64,000 bases of DNA, from the NCBI GenBank assembly GCA_014860445.1, contig JACZJT010000003.1, forward strand, positions 1 through 64,000. Direction: 5' to 3'. Under the pieces are notes generated by a model, which was not told the DNA's origin, did not search any database, and saw only the letters and a program-made list of their open reading frames with translations. This document shows, in pieces, positions 35,059 through 43,935 of this stretch (the first letter of the stretch is position 1; each line of letters begins with the position of its first letter). The DNA comes from Burkholderiales bacterium. Its GTDB lineage: Bacteria; Pseudomonadota; Gammaproteobacteria; Burkholderiales; SG8-39. A program made the translations under genes and the position numbers.

Positions 35059-35904
35059 CTACCGGGCCCCATATGCGCCCAACTGAAGAATCTGCCTTGC
35101 CTCCCCTGGCGAAGCGGGTTCTCGTCCCAGTTCCCGCGCGATGCGCGCCGTTCTTTCGACGAGTTGGGCGTTGCTCTTTGCCAGAATTCCCTTAGTGTAA
35201 TAAATATTGTCCTCCAGACCCACACGACTATGTCCACCCAGCAGCATCGCCAGAGTCGTCAGGGGTAGCTGCGCCGGTCCGACGCCGGAGACATTGAATA
35301 TCGCCCCCTCGGGCAAATACTCGATCAGCGACAACAGATGTTTGGGCTCGCCAGGCAGCGCGCCTTGGTTCGTCATGCCGAGAACGAAGTCAATATAATA
35401 CGGCTCCTTGACTAGGTTCTTCTCTATCAGATTGTTTACGTCGACGATCATGCTGTGCGAGTACACCTCCATCTCGGGCTTGATACTCTTGTCCAACATC
35501 GCCTTTGCATAACTTTCGATCTGCGATCTCGTATTGAGACCTATGCTGCCCTCGCCCCAGCGGGTGCGCACCATAGTTCCCATGTTCAGGGAAGCCATAT
35601 CTGCGTCAACCTCGATGGCCTTACTCCGTTCCTCGGGAGTCAAGCCGGGCCCGCCACCCGTCGACACCTGCGTGATGACGTCGCAACGCGCCCTGACCTT
35701 CGCCACGATCTCCGCGTAGATCTGCGGATCACAGGTCACCTTCCCGCTCTTGTCCCTCGCGTGCAGATGGACAATTGCGGCCCCGGCTTGCCAGCAATCG
35801 TACGCAGCCTGCGCAATTTCATCAGGTTGTTCCGGCAGATTGGGATTAGCGTCTCTACCGTGGAAACCACCAGTCAATGCAGCCGTAATGATTAACTTGC
35901 TCAA
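35059..35904 (-). CDS. BKACE family beta-keto acid cleavage enzyme (DUF849)
   Basis: A 281-residue TIM-barrel enzyme. Zn-binding His residues are in 'AAIVHLHARDKSGKVTCDP', with 'VITQVSTGGGPGLTPEERSK' and 'NVSGVGPAQLPLTTLAMLLG' conserved in DUF849. The family condenses a beta-keto acid with acetyl-CoA to give acetoacetate and a CoA ester, with specificity varying by clade. Its position upstream of the TRAP transporter suggests the cluster handles or generates a beta-keto acid. The exact substrate is not readable. Confidence 0.88.
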   Translation of the reverse strand: MSKLIITAALTGGFHGRDANPNLPEQPDEIAQAAYDCWQAGAAIVHLHARDKSGKVTCDPQIYAEIVAKVRARCDVITQVSTGGGPGLTPEERSKAIEVDADMASLNMGTMVRTRWGEGSIGLNTRSQIESYAKAMLDKSIKPEMEVYSHSMIVDVNNLIEKNLVKEPYYIDFVLGMTNQGALPGEPKHLLSLIEYLPEGAIFNVSGVGPAQLPLTTLAMLLGGHSRVGLEDNIYYTKGILAKSNAQLVERTARIARELGREPASPGEARQILQLGAYGAR

Positions 35905-36394
35905 CGTGCTCTCTCCTCTCTTGCCACGTCCATGGATTCGGGTTCCGACTACGTTCCCAGGGTATGCAGCTTAAGCTGGCGTACACAGACCTGTCTTCGC
36001 TCGACGCGCGGCCAAACTCGCTGTGCGCAGTGCCCGCACCGCCTATTGAAATATATGCGCTGGTGCATCCCCACCATACGCCCATGCTGTAGGCCGATCG
36101 CACCCTAAACGCGCCGGAGCATTTACTTGCGTTTTGCAATTTATAAGCTTATTTTGGCGCTGTGTCAAGTCCTATTATTACTTGTGCAGATGACGATTGC
36201 GAAGGTTTACGGGAGCGCAACCCATTATTCCACTAGACGCTGCACGATAAGGCCGTGCAGCGCCGTTGAATTTATTCGTCGCCCTGACTCATGACGACCG
36301 ACCCCGTGCTTGATCTTTCATCAGAGAAACTTCGATGCGGTGAGGGTTACAATAAACCTTTTAACCCCAATTCACCAATTAAGGAGCGACACGC
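35905..36394. promoter_or_regulatory. Divergent intergenic region between BKACE and epimerase genes
   Basis: A 490-bp gene-free stretch with an AT-rich core at about 36120-36185. It should hold the promoters of both the leftward catabolic cluster and the rightward epimerase. A TACAAT at 36348-36353 is a possible -10 for the epimerase, without a good -35. AAGGAG sits just before the epimerase ATG. I see no clear operator repeat. Confidence 0.45.
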
Positions 36395-37288
36395 ATGACC
36401 AAGCGAGTGATTGTCACGGGCGGAAGCGGGCTGGCCGGCAAATGGGTCGTCGAAGATCTGATTCAACATGGCTACGAGGTCCTCAACCTCGACCGCGTGC
36501 CGTTGGCCAAGGGCACCGCACGCACGTTGATCACGGACTTGACGGACGCGGGGCAAGTGTTCAACGCGCTGGCGTCGGACACCACGGCAAGAGAGTTCGA
36601 TGACGACCTCGAACCCAAGCCGATCGACGCCATTGTCCATTTCGCCGCGATTCCGCGCATTTTCGTCACAACCGACAACGAAGTTTTCCGCATCAACGTG
36701 ATGGCGACTTACAACGTGCTGGATGCAGCATCCAAGCTCGGCATCAAGAAGGTGATCGTCGGGTCTAGCGAAACAACTTACGGCGTGGCCTCCGCACAGC
36801 GGCATCGCGATCCGGAATACTTTCCGATTGACGAACAATACCCTGTCGACGGCATGGACAGCTACGCAATGTCGAAGGTCATCAATGAGGCGACCGCGAA
36901 AGCGTTCCATGAGTGCACCGGCGCGGACATCTATTGCCTCCGGATTGGCACCGTCATCGATCCCGTCGACTATGATGAATTCTCGGCGTACGTCAAGGAT
37001 CCGGGGCTGCGCAAGCGCATTGCGTGGAGCTATATCGATGGGCGCGATCTAGCTGCCGCATGCCGGCTCGGCATCGAAAAGGACGGACTGGGCTGGGAAG
37101 TGATGAATGTGGCCGCCGACGACGTGTTATCCGATCTGCCCACCGCGGAACTGCTGCGGCGTTTCTACCCGAACGTGCCACTCAAGAAACAGTTGGGTGA
37201 GTTCGAGACGCTGTTGAGCAATGAAAAGCTCAAGCGCCTGCTTGGCTGGCAACAGCGCTACGGCTGGCGTGATCAGGTGAAAAAATAA
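36395..37288 (+). CDS. NAD-dependent epimerase/dehydratase family protein
   Basis: A 297-residue extended-SDR enzyme. The NAD(P) motif 'VTGGSGLAGKWVVEDL' is at residues 7-22, and catalytic Tyr and Lys are in 'GMDSYAMSKVINEATAKAF'. Also seen are 'DAIVHFAAIPRIF' and 'KVIVGSSETTYGVA'. The short length and 'HFAAIP' motif resemble uronate dehydrogenase-like members acting on sugars or sugar acids. It is transcribed away from the carboxylase cluster and could share its substrate range. Confidence 0.85.
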   Translation: MTKRVIVTGGSGLAGKWVVEDLIQHGYEVLNLDRVPLAKGTARTLITDLTDAGQVFNALASDTTAREFDDDLEPKPIDAIVHFAAIPRIFVTTDNEVFRINVMATYNVLDAASKLGIKKVIVGSSETTYGVASAQRHRDPEYFPIDEQYPVDGMDSYAMSKVINEATAKAFHECTGADIYCLRIGTVIDPVDYDEFSAYVKDPGLRKRIAWSYIDGRDLAAACRLGIEKDGLGWEVMNVAADDVLSDLPTAELLRRFYPNVPLKKQLGEFETLLSNEKLKRLLGWQQRYGWRDQVKK

Positions 37289-37893
37289 GCAATAACTAAG
37301 GCGGCCTGAGGGTGTGGGTAGCGAATTCGCAATCAAGCGGAGGTGGGAGTCTAAAACAACCCGCGGCAATGCTGTTGCCATCCGTAAGAATCAAGCGCAG
37401 CATGGTTGGGAGGAGGCTTACCAGAGTGGTCCTCCGGGGTGCTCCCGCTAAGCGACTGGTGAACGCGACTGCGGTTGTATCACGTCGCGGAACCTCATGT
37501 TCGTGACCGGCATGATGGTACAGGTCGGTGCCTCAGTGTCCCCCACCAATCTGACGAATGGTGCGCCGATCCCGGACAGGGGCACCTGGGAGCCCGCAGT
37601 GTGGGCAGGCAGGCCGATTTACACGATGAGTCGCGAGTTCGAATTATTAGCTGGCCGCCCCTACGACTCGCCCGGCTGCGCTGCGAGCGCGAATCCGTAG
37701 TTATCGTGTTGCCCAGCCGCGGCCGCCCGCGGTGGCGTCGCGACCGGTTGATCATTGAGTTCCACTTTCATCCTCATGCCCTTCAGCGCGATGAAGCAAC
37801 GACGAAAACGCAAAGAGCCCCCTTGGCACCGTCAGGCCGAATGGACTCGCGTGACATCGAATGCGGGTTCACTGTCTACTTACACCTCGGTTT
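37289..37893. other. Gene-poor region with a diverged repeat
   Basis: No intact gene in about 600 bp. The stretch 37793-37845 is similar to 26171-26222 beside the IS66. In the frame 'EATTKTQRAPLAPSGR' the similarity extends to protein level with 'EATTKTRVDRLVPSGR' at the other site, suggesting remnants of one repeated gene or element. Confidence 0.4.
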
Positions 37894-38424
37894 CTAGCGA
37901 TGTCTCGCAGACCTGGCAGGGGCAATTCGACGCCAAGCGTTCCTGTCGCCAATATGGCACTCGATCGCGCGCCCTTCCAATTTGCCAAGTACACGGCTCA
38001 GGGTGTCGCGCTCCTGTTTCGATACCCCTTTTTGCAACTCGAGCTCAACGCGCCGGGTGAGGCCCTCGATATCGGCGTAAACTTTCTGTCCCAAGAACGT
38101 AAGCGACAGCGCCACACGTCGTCCATCGGCTGCATCCTGTTTCCGTTCTACGTATGCAAGTTGGACCAGCCGGTCGACGGCTCGCGTGACCTTGTCTGGC
38201 TCTACCGTTGTGTGCGCGCATACCTCTTTAGCGGACACCGGCCCAAACCTTCCGATAGCGGCCATTGCTTTCCATCCGGAGGGTAACAGGCCGTATTTTG
38301 GGCCATACATTTCCGCGACGCAGCGGATTACTTTTGTCGCGAGTATTGAGAACCGAAACGATAAGCGCCGCTCGAGGTTAAGCGCCGTGCCGCCCGGGAG
38401 TGCTGATTTGTCCTTGGTCGTCAT
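37894..38424 (-). CDS. MarR family transcriptional regulator
   Basis: A 176-residue winged-helix regulator. The DNA-binding helix is 'GPVSAKEVCAHTTVEPDKVT', followed by 'RAVDRLVQLAYVERKQDAAD' and the wing 'GRRVALSLTFLGQKVYADI'. MarR proteins usually repress and respond to a small aromatic or acyl ligand. It lies 41 bp downstream of the Bug gene on the same strand and probably controls it and the divergent ligase operon through the inverted repeat at 39502-39525. Confidence 0.87.
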   Translation of the reverse strand: MTTKDKSALPGGTALNLERRLSFRFSILATKVIRCVAEMYGPKYGLLPSGWKAMAAIGRFGPVSAKEVCAHTTVEPDKVTRAVDRLVQLAYVERKQDAADGRRVALSLTFLGQKVYADIEGLTRRVELELQKGVSKQERDTLSRVLGKLEGRAIECHIGDRNAWRRIAPARSARHR

Positions 38425-38465
38425 ATTCCCTCTAGCGTACGAAACAGTCGCATTCGACCAACCTT

Positions 38466-39455
38466 TTAGTCACTTCGTGCTCCCGTTCGCTTGATCACGT
38501 CGCCCCAGTGAACCATTTCGTTTTCCATTTGCTGCCGCATTTCCTCTGGAGAGCTCGCCTGTGCTTCAAAACCAAGTGCGGCAAAGCGAGCTTGCACATC
38601 AGGCATCTTTACAATTCTCTGCAGTTCCTCGTGCCACTTACGCACAATTTCCACGGGCATACCAGCCGGACCCGCAAAGCTCATCCAGGTCGTCGATACA
38701 AAATGAGGGAATCCCGCCTCGATCAAGGTGGGCGTGTCGGGAAGCGCGAAAAAGCGCTTCTCGCTCGCGACCGCTAGGGCTCGGACGCGGCCTTCCTTCA
38801 GCCGCGGAAGCACATTGCTCGAGTCTAAAAACGCAAAGTCGAGCCGCGAGCCCATCAAGTCCGTCAAGATGGGCGGAAACCCCTTATACGGGACATGAAC
38901 GATGTCGATACCCGCTGCGAGCGCAAGCATCGCACCAGTCAGGTGCGGGGTTGATCCGACGCCTTGCGACCCGTAGTTCAACTTCCCCGGATGAGCTTTG
39001 GCGTAGGCGATGAATTCCCCGGTATCCTTTGCCACTACCCGCGGCCCGACGATCAAAATGTTCGGCATCGCGCCGAGCACAGACACCGGCGTAAATGCAG
39101 TGCGCGGGTCAAAGGGCATTTGCTTGTACAGGAGCCAATTGATGCCGAGCGGAGAAGGCGGCGTGAACATCAGGGTATAACCATCCGGCGGCGCCTTCGC
39201 GACAAGGTCGGCGCCGAGGTTTCCAGCCGCACCAGCGCGGTTTTCGACAATAACGGGTTGTCCCCAGGCCTCAGCAAGCTTAGGGGCAACGATGCGCGCC
39301 AAAGTATCAGCCGAGCCGCCAGCAAGGTAAGTAACCACGACGTGGATTGGCTTCGATGGGTATTGAGCCCAAGCCGGCAATGCGGCCGCGGCCAGCGCCG
39401 CGATCGTCACTGATTTCAAGAAACGAACGCTACGACTGAAGTATCGGGATCTCAT
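38466..39455 (-). CDS. Tripartite tricarboxylate transporter-type binding protein (Bug/TctC)
   Basis: A 329-residue periplasmic Bug protein. It has a signal peptide ending 'AALPAWA-QYPSKPIHVVVT', then 'YLAGGSADTLARIVAPKLAE', 'VIVENRAGAAGNLGADLVAK' and 'DIVHVPYKGFPPILTDLMGS', the ligand-loop positions of the family. GGAGGAG precedes the ATG. No membrane TctAB genes are nearby, which is usual for Bug orphans in Burkholderiales. It may act in uptake or in sensing the substrate of the ligase pathway. Confidence 0.92.
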   Translation of the reverse strand: MRSRYFSRSVRFLKSVTIAALAAAALPAWAQYPSKPIHVVVTYLAGGSADTLARIVAPKLAEAWGQPVIVENRAGAAGNLGADLVAKAPPDGYTLMFTPPSPLGINWLLYKQMPFDPRTAFTPVSVLGAMPNILIVGPRVVAKDTGEFIAYAKAHPGKLNYGSQGVGSTPHLTGAMLALAAGIDIVHVPYKGFPPILTDLMGSRLDFAFLDSSNVLPRLKEGRVRALAVASEKRFFALPDTPTLIEAGFPHFVSTTWMSFAGPAGMPVEIVRKWHEELQRIVKMPDVQARFAALGFEAQASSPEEMRQQMENEMVHWGDVIKRTGARSD

Positions 39456-39479
39456 GTCATTCTCCTCCGTGGTGACGCC

Positions 39480-39543
39480 ATTGTAGCTCCGCGGTCAAGC
39501 CGTTGTTCAATTATTTGCGAACAACAAATAAAAAGTGTATGCT
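39480..39543. promoter_or_regulatory. Divergent promoters overlapped by an inverted-repeat operator
   Basis: GTTGTTC (39502-39508) and GAACAAC (39519-39525) form a perfect inverted repeat with a 10-bp spacer. Rightward, TTGCGA (39515-39520) and TATGCT (39538-39543) with a 17-bp gap fit a sigma-70 promoter for the ligase. Leftward, TTGAAC (39510-39505) and TACAAT (39485-39480) with 19 bp fit one for the Bug gene. The repeat covers both -35 elements. The linked MarR protein is the obvious candidate binder. Confidence 0.6.
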
Positions 39544-39582
39544 CATCCGTAAGTTCTTGCATGTGCCAAACAAAAATTTGCT

Positions 39583-41202
39583 ATGAGCACAATTAGCCGT
39601 TACACCCGGAACATGATAGTCGATTACGTTCAGGCGGGCCACTGGAGTCCGGATCTCACAGTGGATTTCTGGAGCCGGAATGCAAAATCGCGCCCCAAAG
39701 CGCCGGCGGTTGCCGATGATCGGGGCGCTTATACCTGGGCCGAAGGCGTTCGAGCGATTGATGCGATCGGCACCGGACTCATCGCAGCGGGAGTGCCGCG
39801 CGACGGTGTCCTTCTCGTTCAAGCACCCAATTCGGCGCTCTTTGTTTTGTTCCGCCTCGCTTGCGAGAAAGCCGGGATCATCCCGGCCTTTCTGCATCGC
39901 GGCTTTCGTCGATCGGAAATCGAAGCGGTTGCGGGAAAGGTCAATCCGGTCGGCGCTGTCTTTGCGCATGAGGGCAATCAAGACTTGCTTTCCTTATACG
40001 ATGAATTAAAGCCTAAGCTGCGTCTGCGGCATCTTTTCTCCATCGAAAGCGTTTCCTCCGGAGTACCTTCCATCGCAGACCTCGCTCGAGGGCCGGCGAC
40101 CGGGAAATTTTCCGCCCGCCGTGTCCGTCCGTATGACATGACTGGAATTGTCACATCGAGCGGGACTACCGGTTTGCCAAAATGCATCGAATACTCCTGC
40201 TGGCCCCGCCTTGCCAGCGGCCGCGTGTATATCGAGCGCCTCGGGATCACCGAACGTGACGTAATACTTACCTGCATTCCCTTCCATACCGGCGGCGGCG
40301 ACATGCAGTTCCATGCGACGCCACAGGTCGGTGCAAGGTTTGTGGTGCAGTCGCACTTCGCGCCCGATGCGACTTGCAGCTTGATCGCGCGCGAAGGGGT
40401 GACGGGTGCAGTAATGGTCCCGACCATGATCGCCCGGATCGCGGGTCTCCCGAATCTGGATGCATATGATCTCTCGACCCTGCGTTGGGTCGTTTGCGGC
40501 GGGGGCATGCTGCCCTATGACGTTGGCGCCCGTTTTGAAGACACAACCGGCGCGAAGATTGTTCAGGGCTACGGCCTTATGGACTATGGGGCGCTTGCCA
40601 GCCACGGCGTGGACGATCCGCGGGAAATGCGCCTCCGGTCCAATGGCCGGCTGATGCCTGGCACCGAGTTTCTCGTACTGGATGAAGCCGGCCGTCCCCT
40701 TCCACAGGGTGCGATCGGTGAGATCTGCGCCCGCGGGCCGCACTGTAACGGCGACTATATCAGTGATCCGAAAGGTATGCGCATCGCTTGGCGAGACGGA
40801 TTCTTTCACACGGGCGACCTCGGTCGTGTCACGGAAGACGGGTACCTCGTGCTTGAAGGGCGATCCAAGGACATCATCATTCGTGGTGGCCAAAATATTT
40901 CTGCTCACGAAGTTACTACGATCCTATGCCGGCATCCGGCGATACTGGACGCGGCATTGGTGCGCATGTCCGACCATGAGCTGGGCGAGCGCGCATGTGC
41001 GTTCGTCGTGTTGCACCCCGGCAGGGCGCTCGACTTTGCCGAAATGGTCGCTTTCATGAAATCGCAGGAAGTAGCGAATTACAAGATTCCAGAGCGACTT
41101 GAAATCGTTCCTCAGTTTCCAATGACCGCTGCTGGTAACAAGATCGATAAGCGTGCCCTGGAAACCAGGCTACGCGCAATTGGCAATACGATTACAACGT
41201 AA
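39583..41202 (+). CDS. AMP-forming acyl-CoA ligase
   Basis: A 539-residue class I adenylate-forming enzyme. It has the phosphate-binding loop 'GIVTSSGTTGLPKCIEYS' near residue 188, 'IVQGYGLMDYGALASHG' (A5 region), 'FFHTGDLGRVTEDGYLVLEG' and 'RSKDIIIRGGQNISAHEV' (A7-A8), and the C-terminal catalytic Lys in 'FPMTAAGNKIDKRALET'. It activates a carboxylic acid as its CoA ester; the acid may be aromatic, alicyclic or fatty. First gene of a two-gene operon with the reductase that starts 28 bp later. The ribosome site is weak. Confidence 0.9.
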   Translation: MSTISRYTRNMIVDYVQAGHWSPDLTVDFWSRNAKSRPKAPAVADDRGAYTWAEGVRAIDAIGTGLIAAGVPRDGVLLVQAPNSALFVLFRLACEKAGIIPAFLHRGFRRSEIEAVAGKVNPVGAVFAHEGNQDLLSLYDELKPKLRLRHLFSIESVSSGVPSIADLARGPATGKFSARRVRPYDMTGIVTSSGTTGLPKCIEYSCWPRLASGRVYIERLGITERDVILTCIPFHTGGGDMQFHATPQVGARFVVQSHFAPDATCSLIAREGVTGAVMVPTMIARIAGLPNLDAYDLSTLRWVVCGGGMLPYDVGARFEDTTGAKIVQGYGLMDYGALASHGVDDPREMRLRSNGRLMPGTEFLVLDEAGRPLPQGAIGEICARGPHCNGDYISDPKGMRIAWRDGFFHTGDLGRVTEDGYLVLEGRSKDIIIRGGQNISAHEVTTILCRHPAILDAALVRMSDHELGERACAFVVLHPGRALDFAEMVAFMKSQEVANYKIPERLEIVPQFPMTAAGNKIDKRALETRLRAIGNTITT

Positions 41203-41230
41203 TTAGAGACATTAAAGAAAGGAAACGACA

Positions 41231-43207
41231 ATGCTAACGCCCATGCTTTTCGAACCGATCACGATTGGCGGCCTTCGCGTTAAGAACCGTCTCAATATGC
41301 CACCAATGCATACCAACCTTGGCAATCAGGAGGTGGGTATATCGGATTCGGGTATCGATTTCTACGTCGCTCGCGCGAGAGGTGGATTTGGACTTATTGG
41401 CGTCGGAATCATCGACGCGTATTTCGTAGAGGGTGCCGGCAGTCCGCTCGAATTTTTTCTTGAAAATGACCGCCATATTGCAAACTATGCGCGGTGCGTC
41501 AAGGAAATTCAAAAGTACGGCGCGGTACCCTACGCACAGGTTGGTGTACGTCGCCTCTTTCCCGTGGGCATGTTGCACCGCGAGAACCGTCCTACCCTGC
41601 ATGACTTCCCGACAGAAACGATTGAAGAGATGATCCAGGCGGTCGTCGACTGCGCAGTGCGCGCTGCCAAGGCTGGTTTTCCGGCTGTAGATATTCTTGG
41701 CGTGGGTGGAAGTGCCCACAGCATCTTCCTATCGCAGGTATTCAACGACCGAATCGACAAGTGGGGAGGCACCCCAGAGAATCGCGTACGTTTCGCGGTC
41801 GAAACTGTTCGCGGTATAAAGAAGGCCTTGGGCGAAGATTTCCCTGTGTTTTATCGCCATCATGGTAGCGAATTTCTGAAAGGCGGTTACAGCGTTGAGC
41901 AGGCGGTGGGAAATGCAAAGGCGCTGGCTGCGGCAGGCGTCTGCTATTTCAATGTCACTGGAGGCGGTCATGCCACCTCAGTGCCGCAGTTGACGCCAAA
42001 CGTCCCCCAGGGGGCCTACTCGTTCCTCGCAGCAGAGATCAAAAGATCGGTCAAAGTTCCTGTTGCAGCGTCCAATCGAAATAGCCGCCCACTGGACGCG
42101 GAGTCTATTTTGCGAAAAGGCTGGGCCGATATGATCAGTCTTGGGCGTCAGTCGCTTGCGGATCCGGATTGGCCGAACAAGGTAGCTCGCGGCGACTTTG
42201 GCGACCTACGATTATGCATCGCCTGCAACGAATGCCTTGACATCACGGTCATTCACAATCAGCCCGTGCACTGTTTGGTAAATCCGCGTCAAGGCGTTGT
42301 TTCGGAAGTTGACGATTTGCCAAAGGCCAAACAATCTAAGAAAGTGATTGTCATCGGCGGCGGCGTTACGGGACTACAGGCGGCACTGACCTGCGCCCAA
42401 CGTGGACACAAGGTGGTGCTATTTGAAAGGAAATCATATTTGGGTGGCATGTGGCACCACGCGTCGTACCCGTCGGGTCGCGAGGAGTTATTTAGCTTCC
42501 TGGAGTGGCTGACGCACAGCGTCAAGGAAGCCGGGGTCGATATCCGTATTGGTATTGACGCGAATGAGGCACTGATTCGGGCTGAAAAACCAGATGCGAT
42601 CATCGTGTCGGTCGGGAGCGAGCCTATTGGGCTTGATATTCCAGGTAGCGATGGCCCCAACGTCATCCCTGCGATTAGGGCGCTAGAGGGAGGTACAGAG
42701 ATTGGGGAAAAAGTGGTGATAATTGGCGGTGGAGGTATTGGGGCCGAAATCGCCCCCTACCTCGCAAAGCGTTGGACGTTGCGGCCCGACGTTATAGAGT
42801 TTCTTGAGGAGTATGGGGCATTGGATCCAGCCAGCTCCTTCTACAAGCATCGTGGCCATCAGGTGACTCTTACTACTCGTCAGAATCGTCCTGGCGGATC
42901 AATTGGTGGGTCCACGCGCTGGGTAGTGTTAAGGGAACTTGAGAACGCTGGCGTGAGAACCGTTTGTGGGGCGATTCCAGAGCGGATCACTGCGGCGGGC
43001 GTGGTGGTATCGCGTCGAGGTAACGAAGAACTGCTCGAGGCCGACACAGTACTTCTCGCAACGGGGCTCAAGCCAAATGTTGAATTTTATAAGGCGTTGA
43101 AGAAAAAGAAACTTGCCCCTGAGACCTACTCCGTTGGCAACCCGGAGCTCGCGAGTCACGCTATTCATACCATAAGAGAAGCCTTCAAGCTGGCCTTATC
43201 GATTTAG
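41231..43207 (+). CDS. OYE-type FMN/FeS/FAD enoate reductase (2,4-dienoyl-CoA reductase-like)
   Basis: A 658-residue multidomain reductase. Residues 1-350 form an FMN TIM barrel ('MPPMHTNLGNQ', 'DILGVGGSAHSIFLSQVFND'). An iron-sulfur site follows in 'LCIACNECLDITVIHNQPVH' plus 'CLVNP'. The C-terminal half binds FAD and NAD(P) ('VIVIGGGVTGLQAALTCAQ', 'KVVIIGGGGIGAEIAPYLAK'). It is the architecture of 2,4-dienoyl-CoA reductase and trimethylamine dehydrogenase. Next to an acyl-CoA ligase, reduction of an unsaturated acyl-CoA is the likely role. AAAGGAAA precedes the ATG. Confidence 0.9.
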   Translation: MLTPMLFEPITIGGLRVKNRLNMPPMHTNLGNQEVGISDSGIDFYVARARGGFGLIGVGIIDAYFVEGAGSPLEFFLENDRHIANYARCVKEIQKYGAVPYAQVGVRRLFPVGMLHRENRPTLHDFPTETIEEMIQAVVDCAVRAAKAGFPAVDILGVGGSAHSIFLSQVFNDRIDKWGGTPENRVRFAVETVRGIKKALGEDFPVFYRHHGSEFLKGGYSVEQAVGNAKALAAAGVCYFNVTGGGHATSVPQLTPNVPQGAYSFLAAEIKRSVKVPVAASNRNSRPLDAESILRKGWADMISLGRQSLADPDWPNKVARGDFGDLRLCIACNECLDITVIHNQPVHCLVNPRQGVVSEVDDLPKAKQSKKVIVIGGGVTGLQAALTCAQRGHKVVLFERKSYLGGMWHHASYPSGREELFSFLEWLTHSVKEAGVDIRIGIDANEALIRAEKPDAIIVSVGSEPIGLDIPGSDGPNVIPAIRALEGGTEIGEKVVIIGGGGIGAEIAPYLAKRWTLRPDVIEFLEEYGALDPASSFYKHRGHQVTLTTRQNRPGGSIGGSTRWVVLRELENAGVRTVCGAIPERITAAGVVVSRRGNEELLEADTVLLATGLKPNVEFYKALKKKKLAPETYSVGNPELASHAIHTIREAFKLALSI

Positions 43208-43347
43208 GGTCGCGCGGCGAGGCCCCACAAGCCGCAGCGGAGCCCAGCGCAGCGCTATCCTATATGCTGGTGCTACGCCCTGCTCGGCCAGCATTTCGCC
43301 CAGATCCGTGGCAGATTAGCCGTGCCAATCTCTCAATGCATTTGGGG

Positions 43348-43377
43348 AGAGAAGGATGCCTAAAACGTCCTTTCTCT
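43348..43377 (+). repeat. Hairpin near the left end of the small integrative element
   Basis: AGAGAAGGA (43348-43356) and TCCTTTCTCT (43368-43377) can pair as about nine base pairs with one bulged base and an 11-nt loop. It sits 31 bp before the first gene of the element. It may be a terminator for the reductase operon, or part of a replication origin recognised by the Rep protein. Confidence 0.45.
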
Positions 43378-43408
43378 GTTATCATGGGCGCCTAAGGAGA
43401 CCGCCCCC

Positions 43409-43885
43409 ATGACGCCACCTGCCATCCGCAAAGACCCCGATAAACCCGAGCCCTCCCCGGGCTTCCTGAAACGGCTTGAAAACCTGACCACTGAAGCGGC
43501 TGCCAAGGCGCTCGATATGCCTCACAAGTCCAAAGCCGCCATTCGAGTGAATCGCACACCTGAGCAGGAGGCGCAGCTCCGAGAGATCGAGATGCACGCC
43601 GTAGCGGAATTCGAGGGCGATCTGACCCAGCTTGAAGCTGCGCTGGGCATGTTACGCATGGGACATCACTTTGGCTGGAGGGTGCTCTACCTCATCCATA
43701 CAAAGCAGACGATTAGGAACTACGAGCAAATTCTCGGGGACGACGTGAAGATTCGAGACATCTTCGATCCAACCGGCCCGAGTTCCTACCGGTCCTTTGG
43801 CCTCAACCTCGCGCAGCGGTTCAGCAATTTCTGGAAAGTCGCTGGCGGGACCATCAAGATTCCCAAGCGCAGGGAAGCGGCCTAA
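43409..43885 (+). CDS. Hypothetical protein of the integrative element
   Basis: A 158-residue soluble protein, family not recognised. It is predicted mostly helical, with 'EFEGDLTQLEAALGMLRMGH', 'LYLIHTKQTIRNYEQILGDD' and 'FGLNLAQRFSNFWKVAGG'. There is no signal peptide or membrane span. A Pro-rich N-terminus ('PPAIRKDPDKPEPSPGFL') precedes the core. It lies 50 bp upstream of the replication initiation gene in the same direction, so a role in element maintenance or copy control is possible but unproven. Confidence 0.6.
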   Translation: MTPPAIRKDPDKPEPSPGFLKRLENLTTEAAAKALDMPHKSKAAIRVNRTPEQEAQLREIEMHAVAEFEGDLTQLEAALGMLRMGHHFGWRVLYLIHTKQTIRNYEQILGDDVKIRDIFDPTGPSSYRSFGLNLAQRFSNFWKVAGGTIKIPKRREAA

Positions 43886-43935
43886 AAGAAGAAGGTTGAC
43901 AATTCCTCTTTTGAGGTTCATCATGCGAAGGACTT

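Noticed and set aside
34974-35100. Plus-strand peptide 'DMLIAMVDGLKSG' resembling an IS256 motif
   Set aside because: The match is about ten residues, does not continue in any frame, and overlaps the BKACE end. Too weak to call.
43208-43330. Search for a left attachment site matching the tRNA-Pro 3' end
   Set aside because: No copy of the T-arm/acceptor sequence is found; a loose GGTCGCGCGGCGAGG at 43211 is not convincing.
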